5,329 nucleotides of DNA, from NCBI GenBank assembly GCA_017557925.1, contig JAFYWO010000156.1, positions 1 through 5,329 on the forward strand, written 5' to 3'. The stretch comes from Alphaproteobacteria bacterium (lineage in GTDB: Bacteria > Pseudomonadota > Alphaproteobacteria > RF32 > CAG-239). How positions within the stretch are numbered: the stretch's first letter is position 1; the number at the start of each line of letters is the position of its first letter. A model generated the notes under the pieces. It searched no databases, was not told the DNA's origin, and saw only the letters and a list, made by a program, of their open reading frames with translations. Positions 1-4,988 of the stretch are shown piece after piece. The position numbers and the translations under genes were made by a program.

Positions 1-1169
1 AAATTAATTTAAAATCTATTATCCCCTCAACTAAATTAGATAATACCCAATTAACAAATTTTGATGAACATAAAAAAGAATTAGATAAACCGGAAAGACG
101 TGATGTTTTGCAAATGGTTTTCTTGAATAAAGAAGACGCTGCAAAAGCTTTTGATAAACTTAATTCAGGTGAAGATTTTAATGAAGTGGCAAAAGAATTA
201 GAAGCAGAAAATGCTGACAATCCTACATTAGGAGTTGTTTCTTATGACGAATTGGCAGAAAGTTTAGCTGATGAAGCATTCGGACTTAAAAAAGATGAAA
301 TGAAACTTGTTGAAATTGCTGATTCTTGGCAAGTTATAAAAATCTCTGAAATTATACCGGCGCAAGAAGCTACTTTTGAAGAGGCAAAACAAGATATTGA
401 AGCTATACTTACAGAAGAGAATCTTTACGATGCTTTAAGAGACGCAAGAGCAGATATTGATGATGCAATCTCAAGCGGAAAAACTCTTAATGACGTAGCG
501 AAAGAATTTTCTGTAGATATAATGAGTGTAACCGGTGTTAAAGAAGCTGTTGTATTAGAAAATGTTTCCGAAGCACTAAAAGGTATTGCTAAATCTGTTG
601 ATTTTAATGAAATGGTATTTTCTTATGGTTTGAATGAGATTAGCTCTACGGAAGAATTTGATGACGGTATAGTTGTTGTTGAAGTAACTGATATTATTGA
701 TGCGCATCTACCTGAAATAGGTGAAGTAAAAGATGAAATTATTTCTATTTGGAATGTGCAAGAAAAGAATGCCGTAGCAAAAGAAATTGCCGAAAACATC
801 GTAATTGATATTCAAGAAGGCGGTGATATTACTACAGCTTCAAAAGCTCGCGGATTAGAAGTGTTTATCTCTGAACCTATCAGCAGAAATGAAACTTTTG
901 CCGGCCTTTCTAAATATGATGTGGCAGATTTGTTTTTAGCAAACTCTAACGAAGCCAAAATCTATGAAATGAGCGGAAATAGATTTATTATTGCCGTAGA
1001 AGCTGATACAATTAATTTTGTTGATGAATTAAATGAAGAAGATTTAAAAGAAATCAACAAAGAGGCTGAAAGTTCTATTCTGTCTGATATGACAAAGAGT
1101 ATGTTGGATGCGTATGCAAAAGACTTAAAGATAGAAATAGATTACAAAAAAGCAGGATTTAGCGAATAA
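1..1169 (+). CDS. ppiD: PpiD/SurA-like periplasmic folding chaperone, 5'-truncated by the window edge
   Basis: The frame is open from position 3 to the TAA at 1167-1169, giving 388 visible residues; the start, and any N-terminal membrane anchor, lie outside the window. PpiD proteins are inner-membrane-anchored periplasmic chaperones that assist newly exported proteins. The visible part begins with the end of the SurA_N-like region (around KPERRDV, before 108). It continues with a parvulin-type rotamase domain (about 105-360), seen in GEDFNEVAKEL, LGVVSYDEL, AFGLKKDEM and SWQVIKI, and then a long helical C-terminal part typical of PpiD. At the two positions where active parvulins usually carry histidine (HIL and GxHII motifs) I read glutamine (codons 111-113 and 330-332), so isomerase activity is doubtful and a pure chaperone role is likelier. 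The stop overlaps the fmt start by one base, implying co-transcription. A more general SurA-type isomerase is the alternative. Family call fairly secure, symbol less so. Confidence 0.8.
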   Translation, partial: INLKSIIPSTKLDNTQLTNFDEHKKELDKPERRDVLQMVFLNKEDAAKAFDKLNSGEDFNEVAKELEAENADNPTLGVVSYDELAESLADEAFGLKKDEMKLVEIADSWQVIKISEIIPAQEATFEEAKQDIEAILTEENLYDALRDARADIDDAISSGKTLNDVAKEFSVDIMSVTGVKEAVVLENVSEALKGIAKSVDFNEMVFSYGLNEISSTEEFDDGIVVVEVTDIIDAHLPEIGEVKDEIISIWNVQEKNAVAKEIAENIVIDIQEGGDITTASKARGLEVFISEPISRNETFAGLSKYDVADLFLANSNEAKIYEMSGNRFIIAVEADTINFVDELNEEDLKEINKEAESSILSDMTKSMLDAYAKDLKIEIDYKKAGFSE

Positions 1170-2077
1170 TGAAAATTGTCTTTATGGGGACACCGGACTT
1201 CTCTGTTTCGGTATTAGAGGAACTAACTCAAAAGCACGAAGTTGTTTGTGTTTATACTCGTGAACCAAAGGTTAGCGGTAGAGGTAACAAGATAAACAAA
1301 ACCCCAATACATTTACTTGCTGAAAGTAAAGGGATTGAAGTTAGATGTCCTAAAACTTTAAGAAGCCTAGAAGAACAAGAAGCATTGAAAACATTTGGTG
1401 CAGATGTTGCGGTTGTTGCGGCGTATGGTATGCTATTACCTAAAGAAGTGCTTGAAACATTTCCCAAAGGGTGCATAAATGTTCACGCTTCCCTTTTACC
1501 AAGATGGAGAGGTGCTGCCCCCATACAAAGAGCTATTGAAGCCGGAGACTTAAAAAGCGGTATATCCATAATGCAAATGGTTGAAGAATTAGATGCAGGT
1601 GACGTTTTATCTTTTGAAGAAGTAGAAATCACTCCGACAATGACCGGACAAATGCTACACGATGAATTATCAAAAATCGGTTCAAAATTGTTGATTAACA
1701 CTCTCGACAGACTAGACTGCATAACTCCTACAAAGCAGAATGAAGATGGAGTTATTTATGCTAAAAAAATTGACAAGACTGAATGCAAAATTGATTTTAA
1801 GGAATCGTCAGACATTATTTTAAGAAAAATAAGAGCTTTTAACCCCTACCCTTCTATGTATTTTATGTATGAAGGTGAAAGATTTAAGATTTTTAGAGCT
1901 GAAGCAATATCCTATACCGGCGAAAGCGAAAGAATCCTTGAAGGAGATAAAGAACTTGTTATTTCAACAGGTAACGGCGCTATCAGAGTTCTTGACATTC
2001 AGCGTCAGGGAAAGCAAGTTATGGATATTGCGAGTTTATTAAGAGGATTTCAATTTAAAAATGGAGAAAAAGTTTAA
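1169..2077 (+). CDS. fmt: Methionyl-tRNA formyltransferase
   Basis: Fmt transfers a formyl group from 10-formyltetrahydrofolate to initiator Met-tRNA in the cytoplasm, allowing fMet initiation. The 302-residue protein is complete and close to the usual length of about 310. The N-terminal formyltransferase domain (about 1-185) opens with MKIVFMGTPDF. It has the tRNA-contacting loop GRGNKINKTP (37-46), the folate-site signature INVHASLLPRWRGAAPI (103-119) and ELDAGDVL (140-147). By family alignment N104, H106 and D142 are the catalytic triad. The C-terminal beta-barrel tRNA-binding domain is seen in IRAFNPYPSMYF and in the ending LDIQRQGKQ...LLRGFQF. The ATG at 1169 overlaps the upstream stop (TAATG), with AGGA at 1154-1157 as a plausible ribosome site, suggesting translational coupling. 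Many bacteria pair fmt with def; def is not seen here, although sequence left of the window is unknown. Confidence 0.97.
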   Translation: MKIVFMGTPDFSVSVLEELTQKHEVVCVYTREPKVSGRGNKINKTPIHLLAESKGIEVRCPKTLRSLEEQEALKTFGADVAVVAAYGMLLPKEVLETFPKGCINVHASLLPRWRGAAPIQRAIEAGDLKSGISIMQMVEELDAGDVLSFEEVEITPTMTGQMLHDELSKIGSKLLINTLDRLDCITPTKQNEDGVIYAKKIDKTECKIDFKESSDIILRKIRAFNPYPSMYFMYEGERFKIFRAEAISYTGESERILEGDKELVISTGNGAIRVLDIQRQGKQVMDIASLLRGFQFKNGEKV

Positions 2078-2104
2078 AATAATTGTTAGTTTGTTATTTT
2101 TTAC

Positions 2105-2132
2105 TTGATTATATAAAATATAAGTATATACT
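2105..2132 (+). promoter_or_regulatory. Candidate sigma70-type promoter for tRNA-Leu (and possibly tig)
   Basis: A -35-like TTGATT (2105-2110) and a -10-like TATACT (2127-2132) are separated by 16 nt, followed by a C-rich stretch (CTCCCC) before the expected start near 2139. The tRNA begins about 19 nt later. A C-rich discriminator would fit a stringently controlled stable-RNA promoter, but that is inference. The region is AT-rich, so chance matches are common. Confidence 0.5.
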
Positions 2133-2157
2133 CCCCTTAAATTTTTGTTGAAACTCC

Positions 2158-2242
2158 GCGGGCGTGGTGAAATTGGTAGACACGCTAGACTTAGGATCTA
2201 GTGGCGCAAGCTGTGAGAGTTCGAGTCTCTCCGCCCGCACCA
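2158..2242 (+). tRNA. tRNA-Leu, anticodon UAG, CCA encoded
   Basis: This is an 85-nt class II tRNA. The acceptor stem GCGGGCG (2158-2164) pairs perfectly with CGCCCGC (2232-2238), followed by discriminator A and an encoded CCA (2240-2242). The anticodon stem CTAGA/TCTAG (2185-2189 and 2197-2201) holds the loop CTTAGGA with anticodon TAG at 2192-2194, reading CUN leucine codons. A long variable arm (GGC-GCAA-GCT) is typical of tRNA-Leu. The T arm GAGAG/CTCTC (2215-2219 and 2227-2231) encloses TTCGAGT. The D loop has the expected GG (AAATTGGTAGAC). The terminator hairpin begins inside the last acceptor base and CCA. Confidence 0.98.
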
Positions 2243-2267
2243 TCTTGTTTAAGATGGTGTTTTTTTT
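2238..2267 (+). terminator. Intrinsic terminator overlapping the tRNA-Leu 3' end
   Basis: CACCATCTT (2238-2246) pairs perfectly with AAGATGGTG (2251-2259) across a GTTT loop and is followed by eight Ts (2260-2267). The 5' arm includes the last acceptor-stem base, the discriminator and the CCA of the tRNA, so the tRNA fold and the terminator hairpin compete for these bases. The tig start lies only 16 nt further on, so this element may act as a partial terminator between tRNA and tig. Confidence 0.8.
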
Positions 2268-2273
2268 GGGAAG
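2268..2273 (+). promoter_or_regulatory. Ribosome binding site for tig
   Basis: GGGAAG lies 10 nt before ATG 2284 but only 1 nt before the in-frame ATG at 2275, so it favours 2284 as the start. It directly follows the T-run of the tRNA terminator. Confidence 0.5.
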
Positions 2274-2283
2274 TATGTTAATA

Positions 2284-3612
2284 ATGAATATCAAAGAAAC
2301 AAAATCTGAAGGCTTGAGCCGTGAGTATAGTGTTGTTGTTAGCGCTGATGAATTTAATGCAGAAACAACAAAAAAATTAAAAGAAATCGCTAAAACAGTT
2401 AGCATTGCAGGTTTTAGAGCCGGTAAAGTTCCTTTTTCTATGGTTGAGAAAAAGTATAAAGCTAACGCTATGAGCGAAGCTCTTGATGACATTTTGCGTG
2501 ACGGAACAAATGAAGTTATTTCTAAAAACAATCTTCGTCCGGTATTTACTCCTGATGTTGATTTGAAGAGTTTTGAAAATGGTAAAGATATTGAATTTAG
2601 CGTTTCTATGGAAGTTATGCCTAGTATTGAATTAAAAGATTTTAACGGTATTAAGGTTGAAAAACTTGTAGCTGAAGTTTCTGCAGAAGAAATTGAAAAA
2701 GCTTTAGGTTATATGTCTGAAAGTCGTCGTGATTCAGAAAAAGTAGAAGAAGACAGAGAAACTCAAAAAGGTGATATTGCCGTTATTGATTTTGTTGGCT
2801 CTGTTGACGGAGTTGAGTTTGAAGGCGGAAAAGGCGAAGCTTATCCTTTAGAACTTGGCTCTAATTCTTTTATCCCTGGATATGAAGACCAATTAATCGG
2901 CAAAAAAGTTGGAGATGTTGTTGATGTAAAAGCAACTTTCCCTGAAAACTATCACGCAAAAGATTTAGCTGGAAAAGAAGCTTTGTTTGTTACAACAATC
3001 AAAGAAATCAGAGTTATCAAAAAAGCTGAAATCAATGATGATTTTGCAAAATCTATGGGTGAAGAAAATCTTGATAAATTAAAAGAAACAATTAAGTCAA
3101 GAATCGCTAGAGATTATGACAATGCTTCTAAAATGAAGTTAAAACGTGCACTATTGGATGCTTTGGATAAAGCTTATAGCTTTGAAGTTCCAAATAAGCT
3201 TGTTGATATGGAATATGATTCTATCATTAAACAATACGAAGTAGCAAAACAGAATAATCAACTTGACGAAGAAGAAAAAAGTAAAAAAGAAGAAGATTTA
3301 TTGAAAGAATACAAAGAAATTGCTGTTCGTAGAGTTAAACTTGGTTTGTTATTGGCTGAAGTTGGCAACGAAGCAAAAGTTCAAGTAAATCAAGAAGACA
3401 TAAACAAAGCTATTATGATGGAAGCTCAAAACTATCCTATGCAAGCAAAAGCTATCTTTGATTACTATTTGAAGAATAAAGAAGCTATTGAACGTTTAAG
3501 AACTTCTGTTTACGAAGAAAAAGTTATTGATTATGTATTATCTAAAGTAGAAACAACTGAAAAGACTGTTTCTGTTGAAGAATTATATAACTTTGACGAA
3601 AAAGCTGCTTAA
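2284..3612 (+). CDS. tig: Trigger factor, ribosome-associated chaperone/prolyl isomerase
   Basis: Trigger factor docks at the ribosomal exit tunnel and shields and folds nascent cytosolic chains. The 442-residue protein is complete (E. coli homologue about 432). The N-terminal ribosome-binding domain (about 1-115) starts NIKETKSEGLSREYSV and carries the docking signature GFRAGK at 43-48. An FKBP-type isomerase domain spans about 162-243 (GDIAVIDFVGSVDG, then LGSNSFIPGYEDQLIG and FPENYHAKDLAGK). The rest is the helical chaperone domain with a charged stretch near 328-345 and the ending VTTEKTVSVEEL-like segment. ATG 2284 was chosen because it gives the family's usual N-terminus and fits the GGGAAG site; a longer reading into the tRNA gene is an artefact. 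It follows tRNA-Leu and its terminator with no room for a separate promoter after the terminator. It ends in its own terminator. In many alphaproteobacteria tig is followed by clpP/clpX; here it is not. Confidence 0.97.
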   Translation: MNIKETKSEGLSREYSVVVSADEFNAETTKKLKEIAKTVSIAGFRAGKVPFSMVEKKYKANAMSEALDDILRDGTNEVISKNNLRPVFTPDVDLKSFENGKDIEFSVSMEVMPSIELKDFNGIKVEKLVAEVSAEEIEKALGYMSESRRDSEKVEEDRETQKGDIAVIDFVGSVDGVEFEGGKGEAYPLELGSNSFIPGYEDQLIGKKVGDVVDVKATFPENYHAKDLAGKEALFVTTIKEIRVIKKAEINDDFAKSMGEENLDKLKETIKSRIARDYDNASKMKLKRALLDALDKAYSFEVPNKLVDMEYDSIIKQYEVAKQNNQLDEEEKSKKEEDLLKEYKEIAVRRVKLGLLLAEVGNEAKVQVNQEDINKAIMMEAQNYPMQAKAIFDYYLKNKEAIERLRTSVYEEKVIDYVLSKVETTEKTVSVEELYNFDEKAA

Positions 3613-3633
3613 TTTATAGCATAAATTTTCAAT

Positions 3634-3657
3634 AAGCTCCCGAAAGGGAGCTTTTTT
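3634..3657 (+). terminator. Intrinsic terminator of tig
   Basis: AAGCTCCC (3634-3641) pairs perfectly with GGGAGCTT (3646-3653) across a GAAA tetraloop, with a run of six Ts at 3652-3657. It lies 22 nt after the tig stop codon. This is a strong intrinsic terminator, so the genes after 4000 need their own promoter or belong to another transcript. Confidence 0.93.
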
Positions 3658-3709
3658 ATTGCTTTTAACTATTCCCATTATAATAACAAAGAAAAAACAT
3701 AAATTTTAA

Positions 3710-3741
3710 GTGCTTAAATAATTTATTATCATTTTAAGCAC
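3710..3741. repeat. Perfect 9-bp inverted repeat
   Basis: GTGCTTAAA (3710-3718) is complementary to TTTAAGCAC (3733-3741) around a 14-nt AT-rich spacer. No T-run follows on the plus strand, so it does not look like a plus-strand terminator. It could be an operator, a minus-strand terminator of low quality, or part of the longer structured region downstream. Function unknown. Confidence 0.55.
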
Positions 3742-3824
3742 AACCTCTATTGTTGATAGAAATAAATCCTTTTTAAGTTATTTGGTAAGACGTAGCTAAA
3801 ACCCTAAAAAATAATTTATGATTT

Positions 3825-3860
3825 GTTATTTTATCTTTTTTTTGTTTGATCTAAAATAAC
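3825..3860. repeat. Perfect 9-bp inverted repeat just before the structured RNA
   Basis: GTTATTTTA (3825-3833) is complementary to TAAAATAAC (3852-3860) around an 18-nt T-rich spacer. The right arm also contains part of ATAACCT (3856-3862), which could alternatively pair with AGGTTAT (3911-3917) inside the structured element. This arm may therefore take part in a second competing fold. The arms are mostly A and T, so chance is a real possibility. Confidence 0.45.
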
Positions 3861-3936
3861 CTAATTCTGCTTTGGATGATTACCAAAGTGAGGTTTAGAA
3901 CCCTCTTTTCAGGTTATCTGCTTTATGCAGATGTAA

Positions 3937-3968
3937 AACTACCTTTTTGCTGTGGCAGGAAGGTAGTT
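3937..3968 (+). repeat. 14-bp hairpin inside the structured element
   Basis: The arm at 3937-3950 (AACTACCTTTTTGC) pairs with 3955-3968 (GCAGGAAGGTAGTT) without interruption, using two G-U pairs, around a TGTG tetraloop. No T-run follows, so it is not a terminator. Its right arm is also complementary to 4024-4034, making this hairpin one branch of a possible structural switch. Confidence 0.75.
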
Positions 3969-4028
3969 AATAAGGTATTTATATATCAAATAAGCTACAC
4001 TATTTCCTGAAAATAGGTTCTAACTTCC

Positions 4029-4056
4029 TGCCGCCTCTAATCAAGGTGGTATTTTT
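4029..4056 (+). terminator. Terminator-like hairpin in the leader of the SHOCT gene pair
   Basis: T4029-T4036 (TGCCGCCT) pairs with A4044-A4051 (AGGTGGTA), with two G-U pairs and a 7-nt loop CTAATCA, followed by five Ts at 4052-4056. It lies upstream of, not after, the membrane-protein genes. It would either end a small RNA or attenuate the operon. Its left arm overlaps CTTCCTGCCGC, which can pair instead with the GTGGCAGGAAG of hairpin C. Confidence 0.5.
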
Positions 4057-4073
4057 GTATATGACTAATTTTT

Positions 4074-4078
4074 GGAGA
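4074..4078 (+). promoter_or_regulatory. Ribosome binding site for the first SHOCT gene
   Basis: GGAGA sits 6 nt before ATG 4085. This decides the start: in-frame GTG 4046 and ATG 4061 upstream have no such site, and GTG 4046 lies inside the terminator-like hairpin. Confidence 0.8.
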
Positions 4079-4084
4079 AATAAA

Positions 4085-4534
4085 ATGGATATTGAAAAAT
4101 TAGAAAAAATTAATGACCTTAAAGAAAAGGGAATTATTAGTGAAGATGAATTTAACAAAATAAAAGCAGAACTTATAACAGATGCCACAAATAATAAAGA
4201 TGCAAAAATTGATAATAATAAAAAGAATAGGATAAATTGGAAAAATTTAGGAATGTCATTTTTAATAACTTCTGGTGTATTTATATTAAGTTTTCTGATA
4301 TTAGGAATAGATGCTACCGATGTTAATATAAAAGGATTTTCATTAGCAGTTAGTATGATTGTTGGTATAATTTATACTTTTATTGCTATAAAATTGGAAA
4401 CTAAAAAATATAAAAACTGTTGCCCTGCAGGATTTGTATTTATTGGGTGTTATTTAGTAGGTGCAATAGGCATATGGATACTAACTTATGAATTTCTGCA
4501 AATTAAACAAGGTAATGCAATTTTAAAGGATTAG
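4085..4534 (+). CDS. Small membrane protein with N-terminal SHOCT-like domain
   Basis: The 149-residue protein is of unknown function. Residues 4-30 (EKLEKINDLKEKGIISEDEF...) match the SHOCT pattern, a short helix pair (leucine-rich helix, G-I-I-S/T turn, acidic E-F, second helix) usually found at protein C-termini and thought to mediate oligomerisation or binding. A charged linker of Lys, Asn and Asp follows (about 31-53). Three probable membrane segments follow at about 55-75, 84-103 and 113-137, the last starting with NCCPAGF. No signal peptide or catalytic motif is seen. If the SHOCT part is cytosolic, the C-terminus would be outside; orientation is a guess. GC is visibly below the core genes: 12 of 60 bases at 4081-4140, against 25 of 60 at 2761-2820 in tig. 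It is followed 4 nt later by a second SHOCT membrane gene, so the two products likely act together. It lies directly downstream of the structured RNA element. Confidence 0.85.
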   Translation: MDIEKLEKINDLKEKGIISEDEFNKIKAELITDATNNKDAKIDNNKKNRINWKNLGMSFLITSGVFILSFLILGIDATDVNIKGFSLAVSMIVGIIYTFIAIKLETKKYKNCCPAGFVFIGCYLVGAIGIWILTYEFLQIKQGNAILKD

Positions 4535-4538
4535 AGCA

Positions 4539-4889
4539 ATGGATACAGTCTTATTATCTATTATTCTTTTATTATGTTTTACTCTTTTCATATTTATCAC
4601 GACCTTACCTATACGAATAACTAAACTTAGAGGAGTTAGTGATGAAGAATTAACAACTATTGCTATTTTAAGTTGGTGTGGTGTGATTTTTTTTGCTATA
4701 ACTTGGATTATTGCACTAATATTATCTCTTGTTTATAAGCCTAAAAACTGGGTGGATAAAGAAGATTTGCAGCTATTAGATTCCAATAATTTAGAAATAT
4801 TAGAAAAATTATCAAACTTAAAAGATAAGGGCATAATTTCAGAAGATCAGTTTAGCAAAGAAAAACAAAAATTATTGAAAAATATCTGA
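4539..4889 (+). CDS. Small membrane protein with C-terminal SHOCT domain
   Basis: The 116-residue protein is of unknown function. It has two probable membrane segments, about 3-23 (very hydrophobic, LLSIILLLCFTLFIFI) and 41-66 (around SWCGVIFFAITWIIALIL). A basic loop (RITKLRG) and an acidic patch lie between them, and a short linker leads to a SHOCT domain at about 84-114 (LEKLSNLKDKGIISEDQF...). That domain closely resembles the one at the N-terminus of the preceding protein; both share KGIISED-x-F. The start ATG 4539 has AAAGGA at 4525-4530 and lies 4 nt after the upstream stop, so the genes form one operon. Both termini may be cytosolic if the two segments form a hairpin (inference). A long hairpin follows the stop codon immediately. 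No enzyme motif is present; a role in membrane complex formation is only a guess from the domain type. Confidence 0.85.
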   Translation: MDTVLLSIILLLCFTLFIFITTLPIRITKLRGVSDEELTTIAILSWCGVIFFAITWIIALILSLVYKPKNWVDKEDLQLLDSNNLEILEKLSNLKDKGIISEDQFSKEKQKLLKNI

Positions 4890-4892
4890 TTT

Positions 4893-4937
4893 AGAAAAGA
4901 GGTTGTCGTTTAATAACAATCTCTTTTCTTCCCTTTT
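4893..4937 (+). terminator. Hairpin terminator of the SHOCT operon
   Basis: AGAAAAGAG (4893-4901) pairs perfectly with CTCTTTTCT (4921-4929). It is extended inward by a G-U pair and TTGT/ACAA (4903-4906 with 4916-4919), giving a 14-bp stem with a 9-nt loop. The tail TCCCTTTT is only moderately T-rich. It begins 3 nt after the stop codon. Confidence 0.7.
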
Positions 4938-4953
4938 AATGCAAAAATTTTTA

Positions 4954-4988
4954 GTGTTTAACATATTTGCTTATTTGCGCTTAAACAC
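4954..4988. repeat. 8-bp inverted repeat between convergent genes
   Basis: GTGTTTAA (4954-4961) is complementary to TTAAACAC (4981-4988) around a 19-nt spacer that contains ATTTGC twice. It abuts the rplS terminator. Read on the minus strand it lies after that terminator and could be a weak back-up hairpin. Confidence 0.4.

Larger units (their letters stand above)
3658..3867. other. AT-rich intergenic stretch with inverted repeats, no gene seen
   Basis: I find no convincing coding frame on either strand in these 210 bases. They hold two perfect 9-bp inverted repeats (3710-3741 and 3825-3860) and a T-rich run near 3835-3847. TAAAAT at 3852-3857 could be a -10 element for the structured RNA that begins around 3868, but I see no good -35 at the right distance. 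TATGAT at 3817-3822 is another -10-like hexamer without a convincing partner. Confidence 0.5.
3868..4056 (+). ncRNA. Structured RNA element (leader or small RNA), family not recognised
   Basis: About 190 nt fold by eye into nearly adjoining helices. Hairpin D: TGCTTTGG/CCAAAGTG (3868-3875 with 3883-3890, two G-U pairs). Long-range helix A: TTAGAACC (3895-3902) with GGTTCTAA (4016-4023), then a 3x2 internal loop, then TTTTCAGG (3906-3913) with CCTGAAAA (4006-4013). Helix A is extended outward by GAGG (3890-3893) with CTTC (4024-4027) and one bulged T. Inside helix A lie hairpin B (3915-3933, core ATCTGC/GCAGAT) and hairpin C (3937-3968, 14 bp). Hairpin E (4029-4051) followed by TTTTT closes the element 28 nt before the next start codon. 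I do not see the conserved cores of RNase P, SRP, tmRNA or common riboswitches. It could be a cis-acting leader of the downstream pair, an independent RNA, or DNA hairpins of a mobile element. Strand is inferred from the terminator-like end and the next genes. Confidence 0.5.

Noticed and set aside
1252..1722. Two minus-strand frames (1252-1476 and 1483-1722)
   Set aside because: Both are antisense to the well-conserved fmt gene and show no family resemblance or ribosome site.
2076..2100. AAAATAA/TTATTTT inverted repeat after fmt as a terminator
   Set aside because: It is a 7-bp stem of only A-T pairs with an 11-nt loop, too weak to call. Read-through from fmt into the tRNA cannot be excluded.
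2164..2283. Extension of the trigger factor frame upstream into the tRNA gene (protein starting MVKLVDTLDLGSS)
   Set aside because: This is the familiar false translation of tRNA-Leu. It would cross the tRNA and its terminator, and trigger factor homology starts at 2284.
2109..2531. Minus-strand frame containing RAERLELSQLAPLDP
   Set aside because: It is antisense to tRNA-Leu and tig; the recognisable string is another well-known tRNA-derived false peptide.
3876..4010. 44-codon plus-strand frame (starting MITKVRFRTLFSGYLLY) inside the structured RNA
   Set aside because: There is no ribosome site before ATG 3876, and the bases are better explained by paired helices. A leader peptide remains possible, but there is no run of regulatory codons of one amino acid.
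4043..4051. AAGGTGGTA resembling the T-box antiterminator motif
   Set aside because: The rest of the T-box consensus (ACCGCG) and a specifier loop are missing, and the next gene is not an aminoacyl-tRNA or amino-acid gene.
3868..4056. RNase P RNA, SRP RNA, 6S RNA, (permuted) tmRNA or integron attC site
   Set aside because: The conserved RNase P and SRP cores are absent. There is no T-arm with CCA or tag reading frame for tmRNA. The multi-branch fold does not match 6S, and no paired GTTRRRY/RYYYAAC core sites fit.
4046..4084. Longer start (GTG 4046 or ATG 4061) for the first SHOCT protein
   Set aside because: GTG 4046 lies in the terminator-like stem. GGAGA at 4074-4078 is correctly spaced only for ATG 4085.
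4000..4188. Minus-strand frame of 62 codons
   Set aside because: It overlaps the start of the first SHOCT gene and the structured element in antisense; it is composed of low-complexity Ser/Ile/Leu and has no family match.
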